From Bacillus sp. FJAT-52991 (GTDB lineage: Bacteria; Bacillota; Bacilli; Bacillales; Domibacillaceae): a stretch of 64,000 bases of DNA. The notes beneath the pieces are model-generated. The model saw only the letters and a list, made by a program, of their open reading frames with translations, had not been told where the DNA came from and did not search any database. Positions within the stretch are counted from its first letter, which is position 1. Every line of letters begins with the position of its first letter. Of the stretch, positions 25,575-34,879 are shown piece by piece. The position numbers were made by a program, and so were the translations under genes. The stretch lies in contig NZ_CP147404.1 in NCBI RefSeq assembly GCF_037201805.1, positions 2,070,001 to 2,134,000 of the forward strand. The letters run 5' to 3'.

Positions 25575-26699
25575 TTGAAAGCATTTCAGATTTTCATGTC
25601 TTTATTGTTATTATTCGGTTTGTTTTCTGCTACACCGGCTTCAGCTGCTGTAAAGTCCATTGACCATTATGATATTGGGGATATCGATCCCGAGTATCGC
25701 TTTTATGAAGCCATTGAACGTTTTGTGTATATGGATATCATTGATGGGTATTTGGAATCTGATTTATATGAAGAAGATGGCGAAATATATGAGTATTCAT
25801 ATGTGGCGGTTCGTCCAGATGAAAAAATTACACGAGCACAATTTACAAAAATTTTAGTGAATGCCCTGTCTCTAAAAGCGGGCGCACAGACAAAAACATT
25901 TCCGGATGTCAAAACATCTAAATGGTATTATGACTACGTTCGCATCGCGAGCAGCCAAGGCATTATTTCAGGGCGCTCTGATGGAAAATTTTATCCTGAT
26001 GAAAACATTACACGCGACCAGATGGCTGCCATGATTTACCGCGCGTTCCGTAATACAGTAACATTCCCAGCAACATCAAAGACATTTAAAGATGTCCCAT
26101 CCACTAGCTTTGCTTATGAAGCGGTTGGAAAGTTAGCTGCCAATGGGATTGTTCAAGGATACGGCGATACATTTAAGCCACATAGTCAGGCTACCCGTGG
26201 TCAGGCGATTGCCATCCTTGACCGGGCATTGCATAAGGAAAGTGCTGATCCAGCGGCTGCATCAGCTATCAAAGCAGTTGTCGATCGCAACATTAAAGAA
26301 GAGTACCAATTGACGAAAGAACAAAACCTACCGGCACTTGAAGCTCTTTATCGTGAAACAACAACGGGCTATCATTTGTCTTATTCATTAGATAGTATGA
26401 CACTGTTAGATGATGTTGAAGGAGGAAGCGTTACCTTTTCAATGGAACCAATTGGCGTTCACTCTCTTGATGTCGTAACTGTTAAAAAGCGCTTGGCGGA
26501 AGTAAGAATTGATAATCTAAAGTATAAAGTCTCATTTACATCACCAGATATGTCCTTCACAATGAACATTAACGCTTCAGGAAATGCGTATTTGAAAAAA
26601 GGTGAAGACGGCAAATGGAAGATTTACAACATTGTATTGGATGAAGATCCTGAAGAAAAGTGGCAGACAGAAATTGCTTCAGCGGCGAACGCATCCTAA
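25575..26699 (+). CDS. S-layer homology (SLH) domain surface protein
   Basis: The 374-residue secreted protein has a signal peptide ending ATPASAA, then three SLH motifs (around 35-100, 105-160 and 165-215) with ITRAQFTKIL, FPDVKTSKWYYDYV, ITRDQMAAMIYR and ATRGQAIAIL. SLH domains bind pyruvylated wall polymers. The C-terminal 150 residues form a separate domain resembling an accumulating-dimer (NTF2-like) fold with repeated beta strands; its function is unknown. The start is TTG at 25575. It is flanked by copy B upstream and a terminator downstream. Confidence 0.87.
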   Translation: MKAFQIFMSLLLLFGLFSATPASAAVKSIDHYDIGDIDPEYRFYEAIERFVYMDIIDGYLESDLYEEDGEIYEYSYVAVRPDEKITRAQFTKILVNALSLKAGAQTKTFPDVKTSKWYYDYVRIASSQGIISGRSDGKFYPDENITRDQMAAMIYRAFRNTVTFPATSKTFKDVPSTSFAYEAVGKLAANGIVQGYGDTFKPHSQATRGQAIAILDRALHKESADPAAASAIKAVVDRNIKEEYQLTKEQNLPALEALYRETTTGYHLSYSLDSMTLLDDVEGGSVTFSMEPIGVHSLDVVTVKKRLAEVRIDNLKYKVSFTSPDMSFTMNINASGNAYLKKGEDGKWKIYNIVLDEDPEEKWQTEIASAANAS

Positions 26700-26721
26700 T
26701 CAGTAATTTGATAGTTATACA

Positions 26722-26772
26722 GGGGCTATCTCAAGAGCGAATGACAACCGCTTTTGAGATAGCCCTCTTCTT
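26722..26772 (+). terminator. Terminator of the SLH gene
   Basis: GGGGCTATCTCAAGAGCG pairs with CGCTTTTGAGATAGCCCT, then TTCTT. Confidence 0.88.
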
Positions 26773-26854
26773 ATATATAATTGTCGGCCGCTGGATAAGC
26801 TACACTAAGTTAGACGACTCTTATAAGGGGCAGTACACTAAAATTACTAACCTT

Positions 26855-27124
26855 TTAAAGTGTATTATATTTTTTTACTTGTAATGGAATAGTTATAACA
26901 TATAAATCTATAGCATAATAAGTAACCCAAATTCCCTTACCTTCAACATCAAGTTTTGATTGAAAAAACTGTTCTGAAACTTTCCTTTTTCCCCATCTTC
27001 TAGGAAACCATTGGAAGACTTTCGGAACATTGTATTTTTTATTAGACCATACCTTTAATCTCCACAGAACTAAAATAACTGTAATAATGATAATAAAATC
27101 AGAATACGAAACTCCTAAAAACAT
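26855..27124 (-). CDS. Small hypothetical membrane protein, 89 aa
   Basis: It begins with one membrane segment (SDFIIIITVILVLWRLKV) and continues as a basic soluble tail. I do not recognise it. The open frame is complete with no strong ribosome-binding site. It is AT-rich like the surrounding accessory segment. Confidence 0.45.
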   Translation of the reverse strand: MFLGVSYSDFIIIITVILVLWRLKVWSNKKYNVPKVFQWFPRRWGKRKVSEQFFQSKLDVEGKGIWVTYYAIDLYVITIPLQVKKYNTL

Positions 27125-27238
27125 AACCCTCTACCTTTTCATTAAATTAGAACTTACACCAAAATCACTTAATTTTACCCTTGCATCTCTTTTAAAGGCA
27201 TAACAGTTATAAATCTCAATTAATAAGTAATCAGAGAG

Positions 27239-28126
27239 TTAGCTAGAATAAAGCGAGCAATAGGTACGATCAAACCGCCCAGCAATCAAATCCTCCTTAC
27301 GAATAAAGAAGTGCAGTACCCCTGCGTCCCACCAGCAGAAGCCAACGTCATCATCCGTTTCCAGCTCCAGCAACATCTGCATATCCGTGACTTCCTGTTT
27401 CGCCTTCGTCTTATCACCGCCAAAATGTGCTGTGATCTCGTCCAATGCTTTATCCATGCTATACTCATATTCTTTACCAGTCAGTATCATCAGGGCTGCT
27501 TCATATTCTGAATCATCATGTTGTTCTGTTGGATAACCGAACAGTTGAATGATATCACCATCTTTTTGGTCTCGAATCTCATAAAATAAATCATCATACT
27601 CACCAAAGGTAACTTCATCATTCTCTACTTGTTCCATATCAACATAAGCATATCCTGGCGGTTCCAGTGATGGACGCGCTTCTAAGTCATAGCCAACGTA
27701 AGTATCTTCCAACGCAGTCTCACCTGATGGTTCACGACGGACAGCCGTTAGCACCTCTGTTTCATCGAACCATATGACTCGATGCTCAATATTGTAGGCT
27801 GGCTCATCAATTCCGAGAAAAAATGACAGCATCCCTGTCTTCGGCAATAACTCATTCACATCGTGCTTCGCCACATCACACATATTCAATTGAGCTAAAA
27901 AAGTCATTGGTGTCCCATCTGATGTGAGCGGCCATGCAAATTGTGGAGGCAGATCTGGATCGCCACCAACGCGCGAACGCCCCGGCTTTATGTAATCGGT
28001 CTCGCCCGCTTTTGCACAACGCACCCCTTGCCGCGTCGTCTCCATCAAATAGTTTATCGCATGTTCAAAACCATTATCCTTCAATTGCCGCTCCAGCTTG
28101 ATTCGATTCTTTTCTTGTAATTGCAT
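27239..28126 (-). CDS. DUF1963 (YwqG-like) protein
   Basis: The 295-residue soluble protein shows the YwqG/DUF1963 marks: KPGRSRVGGDPDLPP near residue 50, TFLAQLNM, GMLSFFLGID and the C-terminal CWWDAGVLHFFI. The family is widespread, often seen near toxin or immunity genes, and of unknown biochemical function. It stands alone here. Confidence 0.82.
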   Translation of the reverse strand: MQLQEKNRIKLERQLKDNGFEHAINYLMETTRQGVRCAKAGETDYIKPGRSRVGGDPDLPPQFAWPLTSDGTPMTFLAQLNMCDVAKHDVNELLPKTGMLSFFLGIDEPAYNIEHRVIWFDETEVLTAVRREPSGETALEDTYVGYDLEARPSLEPPGYAYVDMEQVENDEVTFGEYDDLFYEIRDQKDGDIIQLFGYPTEQHDDSEYEAALMILTGKEYEYSMDKALDEITAHFGGDKTKAKQEVTDMQMLLELETDDDVGFCWWDAGVLHFFIRKEDLIAGRFDRTYCSLYSS

Positions 28127-28213
28127 GCTAATCCTCCCCCGTCTCTCATCAAGTACGTAATAACATTCACTTCAATAAGCCATTTCTCTTCCAATCGTAA
28201 TTTTTAAAATCCA

Positions 28214-28330
28214 TCAATCCCACCAAAAATACCAAACATCATGCTTCATTAAATAATCTGCATAATGTCCAAGTGTTGGATAAGCTTCTAGCACATAATG
28301 ACAAAAAACAACATGCTCCTTAGCCAACCT
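28214..28330 (-). pseudogene. Possible C-terminal gene fragment
   Basis: The minus-strand frame ending at 28214 reads CHYVLEAYPTLGHYADYL and KHDVWYFWWD, which looks like real protein. Extending it upstream makes it run out of frame through the DUF6366 gene. I read it as the tail of a decayed gene of unknown family. Confidence 0.3.
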
Positions 28331-28539
28331 TAAAATATAAGGTTGTATAGAATGTAACCGAAAAATAATACTAAAATTAATATCCCTGTACCTTTCCAAC
28401 CCATACCACCTGATAAATCATTTAAATTCCCATTACTTTCTCTATTTAATCCATCGTGTAGAGAACCAGTGGGATTATTTTTTAATTCACTTTGTCTTAA
28501 TTGTTCTCTTGTTTCTTCAGATGTTTCTTTTCGATTCAT
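28330..28539 (-). CDS. DUF6366-type small membrane protein
   Basis: From the ATG at 28539 (MNRKETSEETREQLRQ) the 69-residue protein has NPTGSLHDGLNRESNGNL, then GGMGWKGTGILILVLFFGY, a single C-terminal membrane segment. That pattern matches the small Bacillus family DUF6366. Function unknown. An upstream in-frame ATG exists but lies before the ribosome-binding site. Confidence 0.7.
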   Translation of the reverse strand: MNRKETSEETREQLRQSELKNNPTGSLHDGLNRESNGNLNDLSGGMGWKGTGILILVLFFGYILYNLIF

Positions 28540-28826
28540 ATTAACACACCTCTCATGCAAAACTGCCCATTTTACACTTAATGAATATCGAAATATTCTT
28601 TCTTTTATTATAAAGAGAAATCAAAAAAATGGTTTGAAAATCCAGTTTCACACCATCTTTTTAAACAACTTTATTGTTACTCCACAACTAAGATGATTCT
28701 TTCTAAAAATCTTTTGAACATGTGTTTGCATTTCATCAGTCGAAATTGATTCGTACTTCTTTATTTTCTCCTTTCGTAAAAGTAATGATCTTCGTTCGGT
28801 TTTATAATTTCACATGGAGCATTATT

Positions 28827-29294
28827 TTAACTTACAGCATACAAATATTTACTTAACAAATACACCAAAGGGATCACTACTAAGGAAGAAGTGGCTAATA
28901 TTTTTTGTAGAGTCACAGAATTCAATGATGTTTTGATAAGATAAAACATCATTGAACCAACCGTAGTTAAAGTGGTGAGAATTATAAAAAAATAAACAAA
29001 TTCATAGTTGAGATAAACTAAAGAAAACATTCCACCACTAAGCACCCCCATCAAAAAGTAAAAAATAGCTCTTAATTGTTTTTTGTTTTTTAATAAAAAA
29101 ATTTCAAAAAAATGGGCTGTTAGGCATAAAAAAGTGACTAAAAAAATGATGAAGAGTGTATTTAATGAATAAGCAACAATACTTGTGCTAGAATACGGCC
29201 GAAAACTTCCTAACAAAAAAAATGATGAATAAATTAAGGCAAATACTATTGTAGCTCCAAGTGCGGCATATAAATTTAAATGTTTTATCGTCAT
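28827..29294 (-). CDS. Hypothetical membrane protein, 155 aa
   Basis: About five hydrophobic segments cover nearly the whole length, with a lone charged loop (LLKNKKQLRAIF). No family is recognised. It lies in the AT-rich accessory zone near the TetR/hydrolase pair and reads on the same strand as the regulator, about 300 bp downstream of it. Confidence 0.6.
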   Translation of the reverse strand: MTIKHLNLYAALGATIVFALIYSSFFLLGSFRPYSSTSIVAYSLNTLFIIFLVTFLCLTAHFFEIFLLKNKKQLRAIFYFLMGVLSGGMFSLVYLNYEFVYFFIILTTLTTVGSMMFYLIKTSLNSVTLQKILATSSLVVIPLVYLLSKYLYAVS

Positions 29295-29424
29295 TTGCTA
29301 TCCTCCATTCAACAAATTCACCCTTTCCATCACCTCTATATTTAACAAATATTTAGAAACGTTTATTTAACAAAAAGATCGAGCACACCACTCGACCCAT
29401 CCTAACATTTATCTCTTTCAAACC

Positions 29425-29585
29425 CCTACTTAAACCTTCGCCATAATTGAACTGCTGATAATAAAATGCCTATTCCTAATGATAAGAAGGTAAGCCGCAG
29501 CCAAATAACAAATGGCAATGATTTTAGATGTTTCAAGACTATCTCTCGATAGATTGCTAAATATTTCGTTGAATGATACTTTTAG
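29425..29585 (-). pseudogene. C-terminal fragment of a membrane protein
   Basis: The gap between the membrane gene and tetR holds a minus-strand frame reading KYLAIYREIVLKHLKSLP followed by a hydrophobic segment and QLWRRFK before a stop near 29425. It lacks a start and is closed upstream by TAA. The pattern is that of a last transmembrane helix with a basic tail. Family not identified. Confidence 0.35.
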
Positions 29586-29590
29586 TTTTC

Positions 29591-30106
29591 TTATACTCTA
29601 TTTTGTAAAAACTGTATACATATACTTGCTAATTCAGCGGGAGATTCTTTTGCTCCATTCTCTATCCATGTGTAAAGTGTTGACCAAAATATTCCAACAA
29701 CAAACGCATTTGCATAAATTGCAGTGATATGATTAAATTCTTTGTCAGTTAAATAATTTTTATTAAGCTTAGGAACATACCTTTGATATTGCTTAAAAAT
29801 ATATAACATTAGTTCGTTGTTATACATAAGTTTAAGAAATGTTAAATGATTACTCCAAAATAAAAAATGATTATGAATTAGCACTTCATATTTAGAAGAA
29901 AAATAATTTTCTTGAAAGGAGGAATACTCTAAGAATAACAAATTTATAGATTCTTCAAGCACTTCTTCTTTATTTTTAAAATATCTATAGAAGGTTTTTC
30001 TTCCTACGCTAGCTTCCTGCGTTATTTGGGTAACAGTGATTAGCGAAAATTCATATTTTTCCATCACGGAAAATAGACCATTAATTATATCTTCTTTTTT
30101 TCCCAT
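29591..30106 (-). CDS. TetR family transcriptional regulator
   Basis: From the ATG at 30106 (AGGAG just upstream) the 171-residue protein has a TetR helix-turn-helix: ITVTQITQEASVGRKTFYRYFKNKEEVLE broken into the usual three helices. The C-terminal ligand domain is variable. It is divergent from the hydrolase gene at 30221, and a palindrome in the shared region is a plausible operator, so it probably represses that gene. Confidence 0.85.
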   Translation of the reverse strand: MGKKEDIINGLFSVMEKYEFSLITVTQITQEASVGRKTFYRYFKNKEEVLEESINLLFLEYSSFQENYFSSKYEVLIHNHFLFWSNHLTFLKLMYNNELMLYIFKQYQRYVPKLNKNYLTDKEFNHITAIYANAFVVGIFWSTLYTWIENGAKESPAELASICIQFLQNRV

Positions 30107-30185
30107 TTTTTCTCCTGACACACTTTCTACCAATGTGTTTCCATTGATTGCAAATCAATTATTTCATATATAGACTATACTTATA

Positions 30186-30201
30186 TGACACATCTGTGTC
30201 A
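30186..30201. promoter_or_regulatory. Candidate TetR operator
   Basis: TGACACA-TC-TGTGTCA is a perfect inverted repeat of 7-bp half-sites, 20 bp before the hydrolase start and within the divergent region. A weaker related pair (GACACA...TGTGTT) sits near 30117-30140. Confidence 0.55.
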
Positions 30202-30220
30202 ACGAAAGTAGGGAGATAAA

Positions 30221-31174
30221 ATGTATAATTACAGCAAATGGTATCTCATAAATGGTATTAACCAATATGTTCAAGTAGTAAGTACTAATTTGGATAATTC
30301 TATTTTAATATATTTACATGGCGGACCTGGTGATGCGGCACTACCTCTTGTTGAGTATTTTAATTCAGATTTATCCAAAAACTATACTTTAATCATTTGG
30401 GAGCAAAGGGGGGCTGGAAAATCATACTATAGGTTTAGAGAAGATGAACATATTACTATTAATGATTTCGTTCTTGACTTGAAGGTCTTAATTGAAAAAC
30501 TTCTTGTTGAATTCAAAAAAGAGAAAGTATGCTTAATGGGACATTCATGGGGAAGCATTATTGGAATGAAATTCATTATTTCGTATCCAGAATTGATACA
30601 TTTTTATATTGGAGTTGGACAAGTTATTTGTTCGCAAAAAATGTTTAAAAAAAGTAAAGAATACATTGTAAGTCGTATTGATAATCATCGTCTTAAAAAC
30701 AGAATTTCTTCTCTAAACACAAAGTTTAATCAAGTTAATTGGTATTCTGATTTAATGTTTTTTATGAGTCAACTAATCAAGCAAGGTGTTTCTCTTTATG
30801 GAAAAAGTACGTATTTATCACTATATCGCTATTTTATTTTTTCCAAAAACTATTCATTAATGGATTGTATAAAACGACTAAAAGGTTCTGAGCAGTCCAT
30901 AGTTAAGCTATGGCACGAAGTATCAGAAATTGATTTTTCTGCTTATAAAAATTTTAAGGTTCCAATAGCTTTTATCGAAGGTGAGTATGATTATCATGCT
31001 TCCTCTGAAATAGTTTTTGATTTTTATCGAAGTATTACATCTCCTAAAGTCTATTTCAGTATAAAAAACACTGCCCATTTTCCCCAGTGGACAAGGTCTG
31101 GCACCTTTAATTTGATTGTAAATTATTTGAATAGTTCTATTTTTTCAAATAGTAATGAAATAAAGGAATTCTAG
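30221..31174 (+). CDS. Alpha/beta hydrolase, prolyl-iminopeptidase-like
   Basis: The 317 residues carry the oxyanion segment LHGGPGDAALP, WEQRGAGKSYYR and the nucleophile elbow GHSWGS (Ser109). These are the marks of the proline iminopeptidase-like S33 group. An acid in EGEYDYHA and a late His (KNTAHFPQW) complete the triad. It has no signal peptide. It is likely controlled by the divergent TetR regulator. The substrate is unknown. Codon use is AT-rich. Confidence 0.82.
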   Translation: MYNYSKWYLINGINQYVQVVSTNLDNSILIYLHGGPGDAALPLVEYFNSDLSKNYTLIIWEQRGAGKSYYRFREDEHITINDFVLDLKVLIEKLLVEFKKEKVCLMGHSWGSIIGMKFIISYPELIHFYIGVGQVICSQKMFKKSKEYIVSRIDNHRLKNRISSLNTKFNQVNWYSDLMFFMSQLIKQGVSLYGKSTYLSLYRYFIFSKNYSLMDCIKRLKGSEQSIVKLWHEVSEIDFSAYKNFKVPIAFIEGEYDYHASSEIVFDFYRSITSPKVYFSIKNTAHFPQWTRSGTFNLIVNYLNSSIFSNSNEIKEF

Positions 31175-31346
31175 TACTATATTCAAATAGGTAATACTTA
31201 GCTAAACAGGTTTTTCATTCCTTCTTGATACAGTAGATACATTAATATTTATGTTCAGTATTTAGAAGAACAGTATACTTGCCCCTTGGAAATTTCGGTA
31301 AAAGTTCTTTTCCTAACCTGCTTCGTTCGTTAAAAAAGAAAAAATA

Positions 31347-31371
31347 CCCTTAGACAAAAATTATCTAAGGG
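31347..31371. terminator. Hairpin downstream of the hydrolase gene
   Basis: CCCTTAGA and TCTAAGGG form a stem with a 9-nt loop; a weak T/A context makes it only a possible terminator. Confidence 0.45.
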
Positions 31372-31387
31372 AGAAAGCATCGTAACA

Positions 31388-31409
31388 TTTTTATAAACGT
31401 CGCGACTTT
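31388..31409. repeat. 22-bp repeat, copy 1
   Basis: TTTTTATAAACGTCGCGACT plus TT is identical to 47784-47805. It contains the palindrome GTCGCGAC. Both copies lie 20-75 bp past the stop of a minus-strand accessory gene. Confidence 0.6.
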
Positions 31410-31421
31410 TTTCAAAGCCAT

Positions 31422-31452
31422 AATAGGGTCGAGCAAATTGCTCGACCCTATT
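31422..31452. terminator. 15-bp perfect inverted repeat, probable terminator
   Basis: AATAGGGTCGAGCAA and its exact complement surround a single central base. It sits between the convergent ends of the hydrolase and the PepSY-like gene and may act in both directions, although no long T-tract follows. Confidence 0.6.
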
Positions 31453-31481
31453 CCATTTTATAACATGATTGAAATCTACTT

Positions 31482-32141
31482 TTAGCCCAATGAACTTATT
31501 TCGTCAACGAACAAAAATTGAGACACTTTTTTAAGATCTTTATTCACTGTAACTAAACATGTTTTTCCATTATATTTATAATAGAAATAATAGTCCCAAG
31601 ATGCTTTATCATTACTTGAATTCACCTCTTTACTTTGCTTATCTAAAAACTCATAATTTACACCATTGAATAAATTATTTTCTTTCACAAATTTATCTGC
31701 TAAATCTTTCGCTGTATCATAAGAAAATTCTTGATAATCTTTATTTTTAGGCACCCCTGGATGATATTCTAACTGTAGTATCTTATTAGTTTTAGTATCA
31801 ATTACAGCCGTATATTGAATCGCTGTATTACCATTTATTGTTTCACCTTTTTGATCGCACCACGATATAATATAGGATTTTTGTCCTCCTTGCTCATAAA
31901 GCTTATTTAATCTTTCATATAAACCTTTACTATTTACATCTTCATTAAAATACTTCTCAAATGCATCTAGCGCTATTTTTTTATAGGACTCAGCTTCTTT
32001 ATTACTTACTTGTGCAACACTTGTCTCAGTCATTACTACATTCTTTGGTACTGTATTTTTTGACACTTGTGCATAAGCTACACCACCACCAATACTTATT
32101 GCTCCAATTAACCCTAATGCAATGATTCCTTTTGTCTTCAT
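31482..32141 (-). CDS. Secreted protein with PepSY-like region, linked to a two-component system
   Basis: The 219-residue protein has a signal peptide (MKTKGIIALGLIGAISIGGG, cleavage after AYA). The mature part has TAVIDTKTNKILQLEY and FSYDTAKDLADKFVKENNLF, which resemble PepSY-type repeats. It lies 156 bp downstream of the histidine kinase gene. Proteins like this often modulate or are controlled by the neighbouring sensor. Codon use is very AT-rich, unlike the core genes. Function inferred only. Confidence 0.65.
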   Translation of the reverse strand: MKTKGIIALGLIGAISIGGGVAYAQVSKNTVPKNVVMTETSVAQVSNKEAESYKKIALDAFEKYFNEDVNSKGLYERLNKLYEQGGQKSYIISWCDQKGETINGNTAIQYTAVIDTKTNKILQLEYHPGVPKNKDYQEFSYDTAKDLADKFVKENNLFNGVNYEFLDKQSKEVNSSNDKASWDYYFYYKYNGKTCLVTVNKDLKKVSQFLFVDEISSLG

Positions 32142-32297
32142 AAAATTTTTCCTCCTTTAATCTGTTTGATACAACTAAAACTATAAATCATACTCGTATA
32201 TAAACGATCTACTAGTTGTAAAATAGTTGTAAAATCAAGCCTGTTGATTATCCAAGTTATATAACATAAATAACTCCATACAGAATCGGAACATTCA

Positions 32298-33725
32298 TCA
32301 TAAATTCAGGTTAAATATTAGTCTTATAGTGGTCCCTTTATTTAGTTGGCTTTCCATTTTAATTTCGACTTCATGGATTTTTGCTATTTCAGCACATATA
32401 GTAAGTCCTAATCCGACTCCATTATTAGCTCTAGTTCTTGATTTATCAACCATATAAAAGGCTTCAAAAACTTTAGGTAGATCTTCTTCTGAAATTCCTA
32501 TACCTTCATCTTTTATTTCAAGTACAGTTTTATTTTCTTTATTTTTATATACAGTTAAGTATATATTGCTATCTTTTTTTGACGCCTTAATAGAATTATC
32601 AATAAAATTACAAATTAAATTTCTAATTAAATCTCTTTCTACAACTACTTCATAATCTTTACTACTAATTATTAAGTTAATACTTTTACTCTGTAGTTTA
32701 GGCTTTAATGTATCTTTTATATCAAATAATATATCTCCTATATTTTCTTTTTTTATTTTAAAATTTTCACTTTTAAGTGATATTAAGTCCATCATTTTCC
32801 ATGATAATTCCTCTAATCTTTTTCCTTCTTTAAATATATGGTTTAACCCTTCTATAAATATCTGTTCATTATATGCTGTTGAGCGAAGAAAATCTGCATA
32901 TCCTATTATAGAAGTTAAGGGTGTTTTTAATTCATGAGTTAAATTATCTATGAATCTTTGTTTTTCTTCAGCTTTAAGTTCTAGTTCACTGATTTTTAGT
33001 TCAACAGCAGCTGCCATTTCATTAAAATTTTCTGCTAAAATACCTATTTCATCTTTAGAATCAATGGCTACTCTTTCTGAATAATTTCCCTTTGATACTA
33101 TTCGTGTTATATTTATTAACTTATCTATAGGCCTTGTAATATACTTGCTTAAGATATACATACCAATAGCTAAAATTATTGTTACAATTATTGATAATCG
33201 AATATAAAAATTATATTGTTCTTTTTTATCTTCATAAATATATGTTACATCACGAGCATACGAAAACTTCAAATCTTCTCCATTTATATTTATTAAACTA
33301 GTTACAAATAATAATGTTTTATTGTCTACATCTCTTATAATATATTTCCTTTGAGAGTGAGATACATTTTTTAACTCTTCTCTATCTCCTAAAATCTTAA
33401 ATTCCATGTTACTAAAAACTACATTATTATTTTTATCTAATATCTCTAAATAACTATCATTTGAATTCAAGTTTTCTAAATATTTTTTAATGACATCTTT
33501 ATAATCAGCTTTAACTTTATTTCCAGACTTAACATATAAGTTATTTGAAAGCATATTATAATAACTAATCCCTGCCGAAATATTGCTATGTTCATCTAAT
33601 GACCTATCAATCTCTCTTTTTAAGTTTAAGTTATGACTATTTTGTATTAAAAAAACAGCACTAAGGTTAAATATGATCAAAAATAATAATAGCGAATATA
33701 TGGATATTTTATGCCAAAATTTCAT
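32298..33725 (-). CDS. Sensor histidine kinase (HAMP-HisKA-HATPase)
   Basis: The 475-residue kinase has TM1 at about 10-28, an extracellular domain of about 145 residues, TM2 at about 176-193, a HAMP region, HisKA with THELKTPLTS (phospho-acceptor His264) and an ATPase domain with NFIDNSIKAS, DEGIGISEED and GVGLGLTI. Its ATG starts directly after the regulator stop with GGGAGGC just before. AT-rich codon use with many ATA and AGA codons suggests origin outside this genome. Signal unknown. Confidence 0.9.
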   Translation of the reverse strand: MKFWHKISIYSLLLFLIIFNLSAVFLIQNSHNLNLKREIDRSLDEHSNISAGISYYNMLSNNLYVKSGNKVKADYKDVIKKYLENLNSNDSYLEILDKNNNVVFSNMEFKILGDREELKNVSHSQRKYIIRDVDNKTLLFVTSLININGEDLKFSYARDVTYIYEDKKEQYNFYIRLSIIVTIILAIGMYILSKYITRPIDKLINITRIVSKGNYSERVAIDSKDEIGILAENFNEMAAAVELKISELELKAEEKQRFIDNLTHELKTPLTSIIGYADFLRSTAYNEQIFIEGLNHIFKEGKRLEELSWKMMDLISLKSENFKIKKENIGDILFDIKDTLKPKLQSKSINLIISSKDYEVVVERDLIRNLICNFIDNSIKASKKDSNIYLTVYKNKENKTVLEIKDEGIGISEEDLPKVFEAFYMVDKSRTRANNGVGLGLTICAEIAKIHEVEIKMESQLNKGTTIRLIFNLNL

Positions 33726-34385
33726 TTAAGCCTCCCATCTGTAACCGACTTTATGAACCGTTCTAATTTTCTCATCTAAATCAAGTTTTTTTCTAATCCT
33801 TTGAATATGCATATCAACAGTTCTAGTTTCTCCTAGGTAATCATATCCCCAAATTTTCTCTAAAATTCTCTCCCTAGATAATGCAATGCCTTTATTTTGT
33901 ATTAATAAACATAAAAGCTCAAATTCTTTTAGAGTTAAATCTATAATATTACCATCTTTTTTCACAATCATTTCTTCTATATATATTTCTAAATTTTCAA
34001 AACTTATAACATTATTCTTTTTACTGTAACGTCTTAGAACTGTTTCAACTCTTGCTAAAAGTTCTATAGACTCAAAAGGTTTTACTATATAATCATCTGC
34101 TCCCATTTTAAGGCCCTTAACTTTATCTGTAATGGATGATTTAGCTGATAAAAAAATGACAGGTATGCCCCTATGCTTTATTTTATCTATTATGCTAAAC
34201 CCGTCTATTTCTGGAAGCATAACGTCTAAAAGTATTAAATCAAATTGTTCCTTTTCTATTAATTCTAAAGCTTGTCTTCCATTGTAAACCTGACTAGTCT
34301 CATAGTTAACCATTCTCAAATTAAGTTGTATTAAATCCGAAATCGTTGGCTCATCTTCTACAATTAAGATTTTTTCTACTTTCAT
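33726..34385 (-). CDS. OmpR/PhoB-type response regulator
   Basis: The 219-residue protein from the ATG at 34385 (GGAGAG upstream) has a receiver domain with the acidic pair ED, phospho-acceptor Asp54 in LILLDVMLPEIDG and the conserved Lys in DYIVKPF, then a winged-helix domain ending TVHKVGYRWEA. It pairs with the kinase downstream. Targets are unknown; the downstream secreted gene is a candidate. Confidence 0.93.
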   Translation of the reverse strand: MKVEKILIVEDEPTISDLIQLNLRMVNYETSQVYNGRQALELIEKEQFDLILLDVMLPEIDGFSIIDKIKHRGIPVIFLSAKSSITDKVKGLKMGADDYIVKPFESIELLARVETVLRRYSKKNNVISFENLEIYIEEMIVKKDGNIIDLTLKEFELLCLLIQNKGIALSRERILEKIWGYDYLGETRTVDMHIQRIRKKLDLDEKIRTVHKVGYRWEA

Positions 34386-34835
34386 CAGTTCACTCTCCAC
34401 AAAAATAATATTTTATAATCGTACAAATCCCCCAAAAGGGATGAATAATACATTAGACTTTCATCGCAGTTAGCATTTAGTTATTCAAATCCATTACAAC
34501 CTTGCAGGCAAGTGGTCAAGTCCGACGATTGCTTCTAACTCAATTCCATAGTCACACTTGAATAAGGGGTCCCGCCAATATTTTAACGAAAATATACGCC
34601 AAGCCCTCAATCCTGCTGGGCTTGGCGTTTTTTCATCCTCTAAGCTTGGTCCGGGACATTTCATCCGGAACGCAGGTCATTCATCCTCCTGCTCTTTAAG
34701 TGGACGCAATGAATTGAGGGACGTATTCTGCCTGAAATTAAATTTGTATTCGCCCAAAAAATGAGGAATCTTGTTTTCCACTAGTGCAATAATTTTTTCA
34801 TTTCCTACATCACATCTTGCGAATAATGTAGACAT
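34386..34835. other. Gene-free stretch with one orphan terminator
   Basis: About 450 bp with no convincing ORF. It holds a strong plus-strand terminator (34597-34634) with no gene before it, which suggests that a gene was lost here. The sequence upstream of that hairpin (around 34500-34590) looks like degenerate mobile-element flank, but I cannot identify it. Confidence 0.4.
34597..34634 (+). terminator. Orphan intrinsic terminator
   Basis: ACGCCAAGCCC and GGGCTTGGCGT form an 11-bp stem with a 10-nt loop and TTTTTT tail. No plus-strand gene precedes it. Confidence 0.85.
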
Positions 34836-34879
34836 ATATATAACAAGACCTCGACTAAAATTGAGGTCTTGTTATATAT
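34836..34879 (-). terminator. 17-bp stem terminator after the ypcP operon
   Basis: ATATATAACAAGACCTC (34836-34852) and its exact complement (34863-34879) flank a 10-nt loop. The 5' arm on the minus strand covers the stop codon of the gene ending at 34872. Confidence 0.75.

Noticed and set aside
28700..28790. Possible minus-strand micro-ORF after AAAGGAG (KKYESISTDEMQ)
   Set aside because: There is no ATG, GTG or TTG at the right distance; it may be a relic, so it was not annotated.
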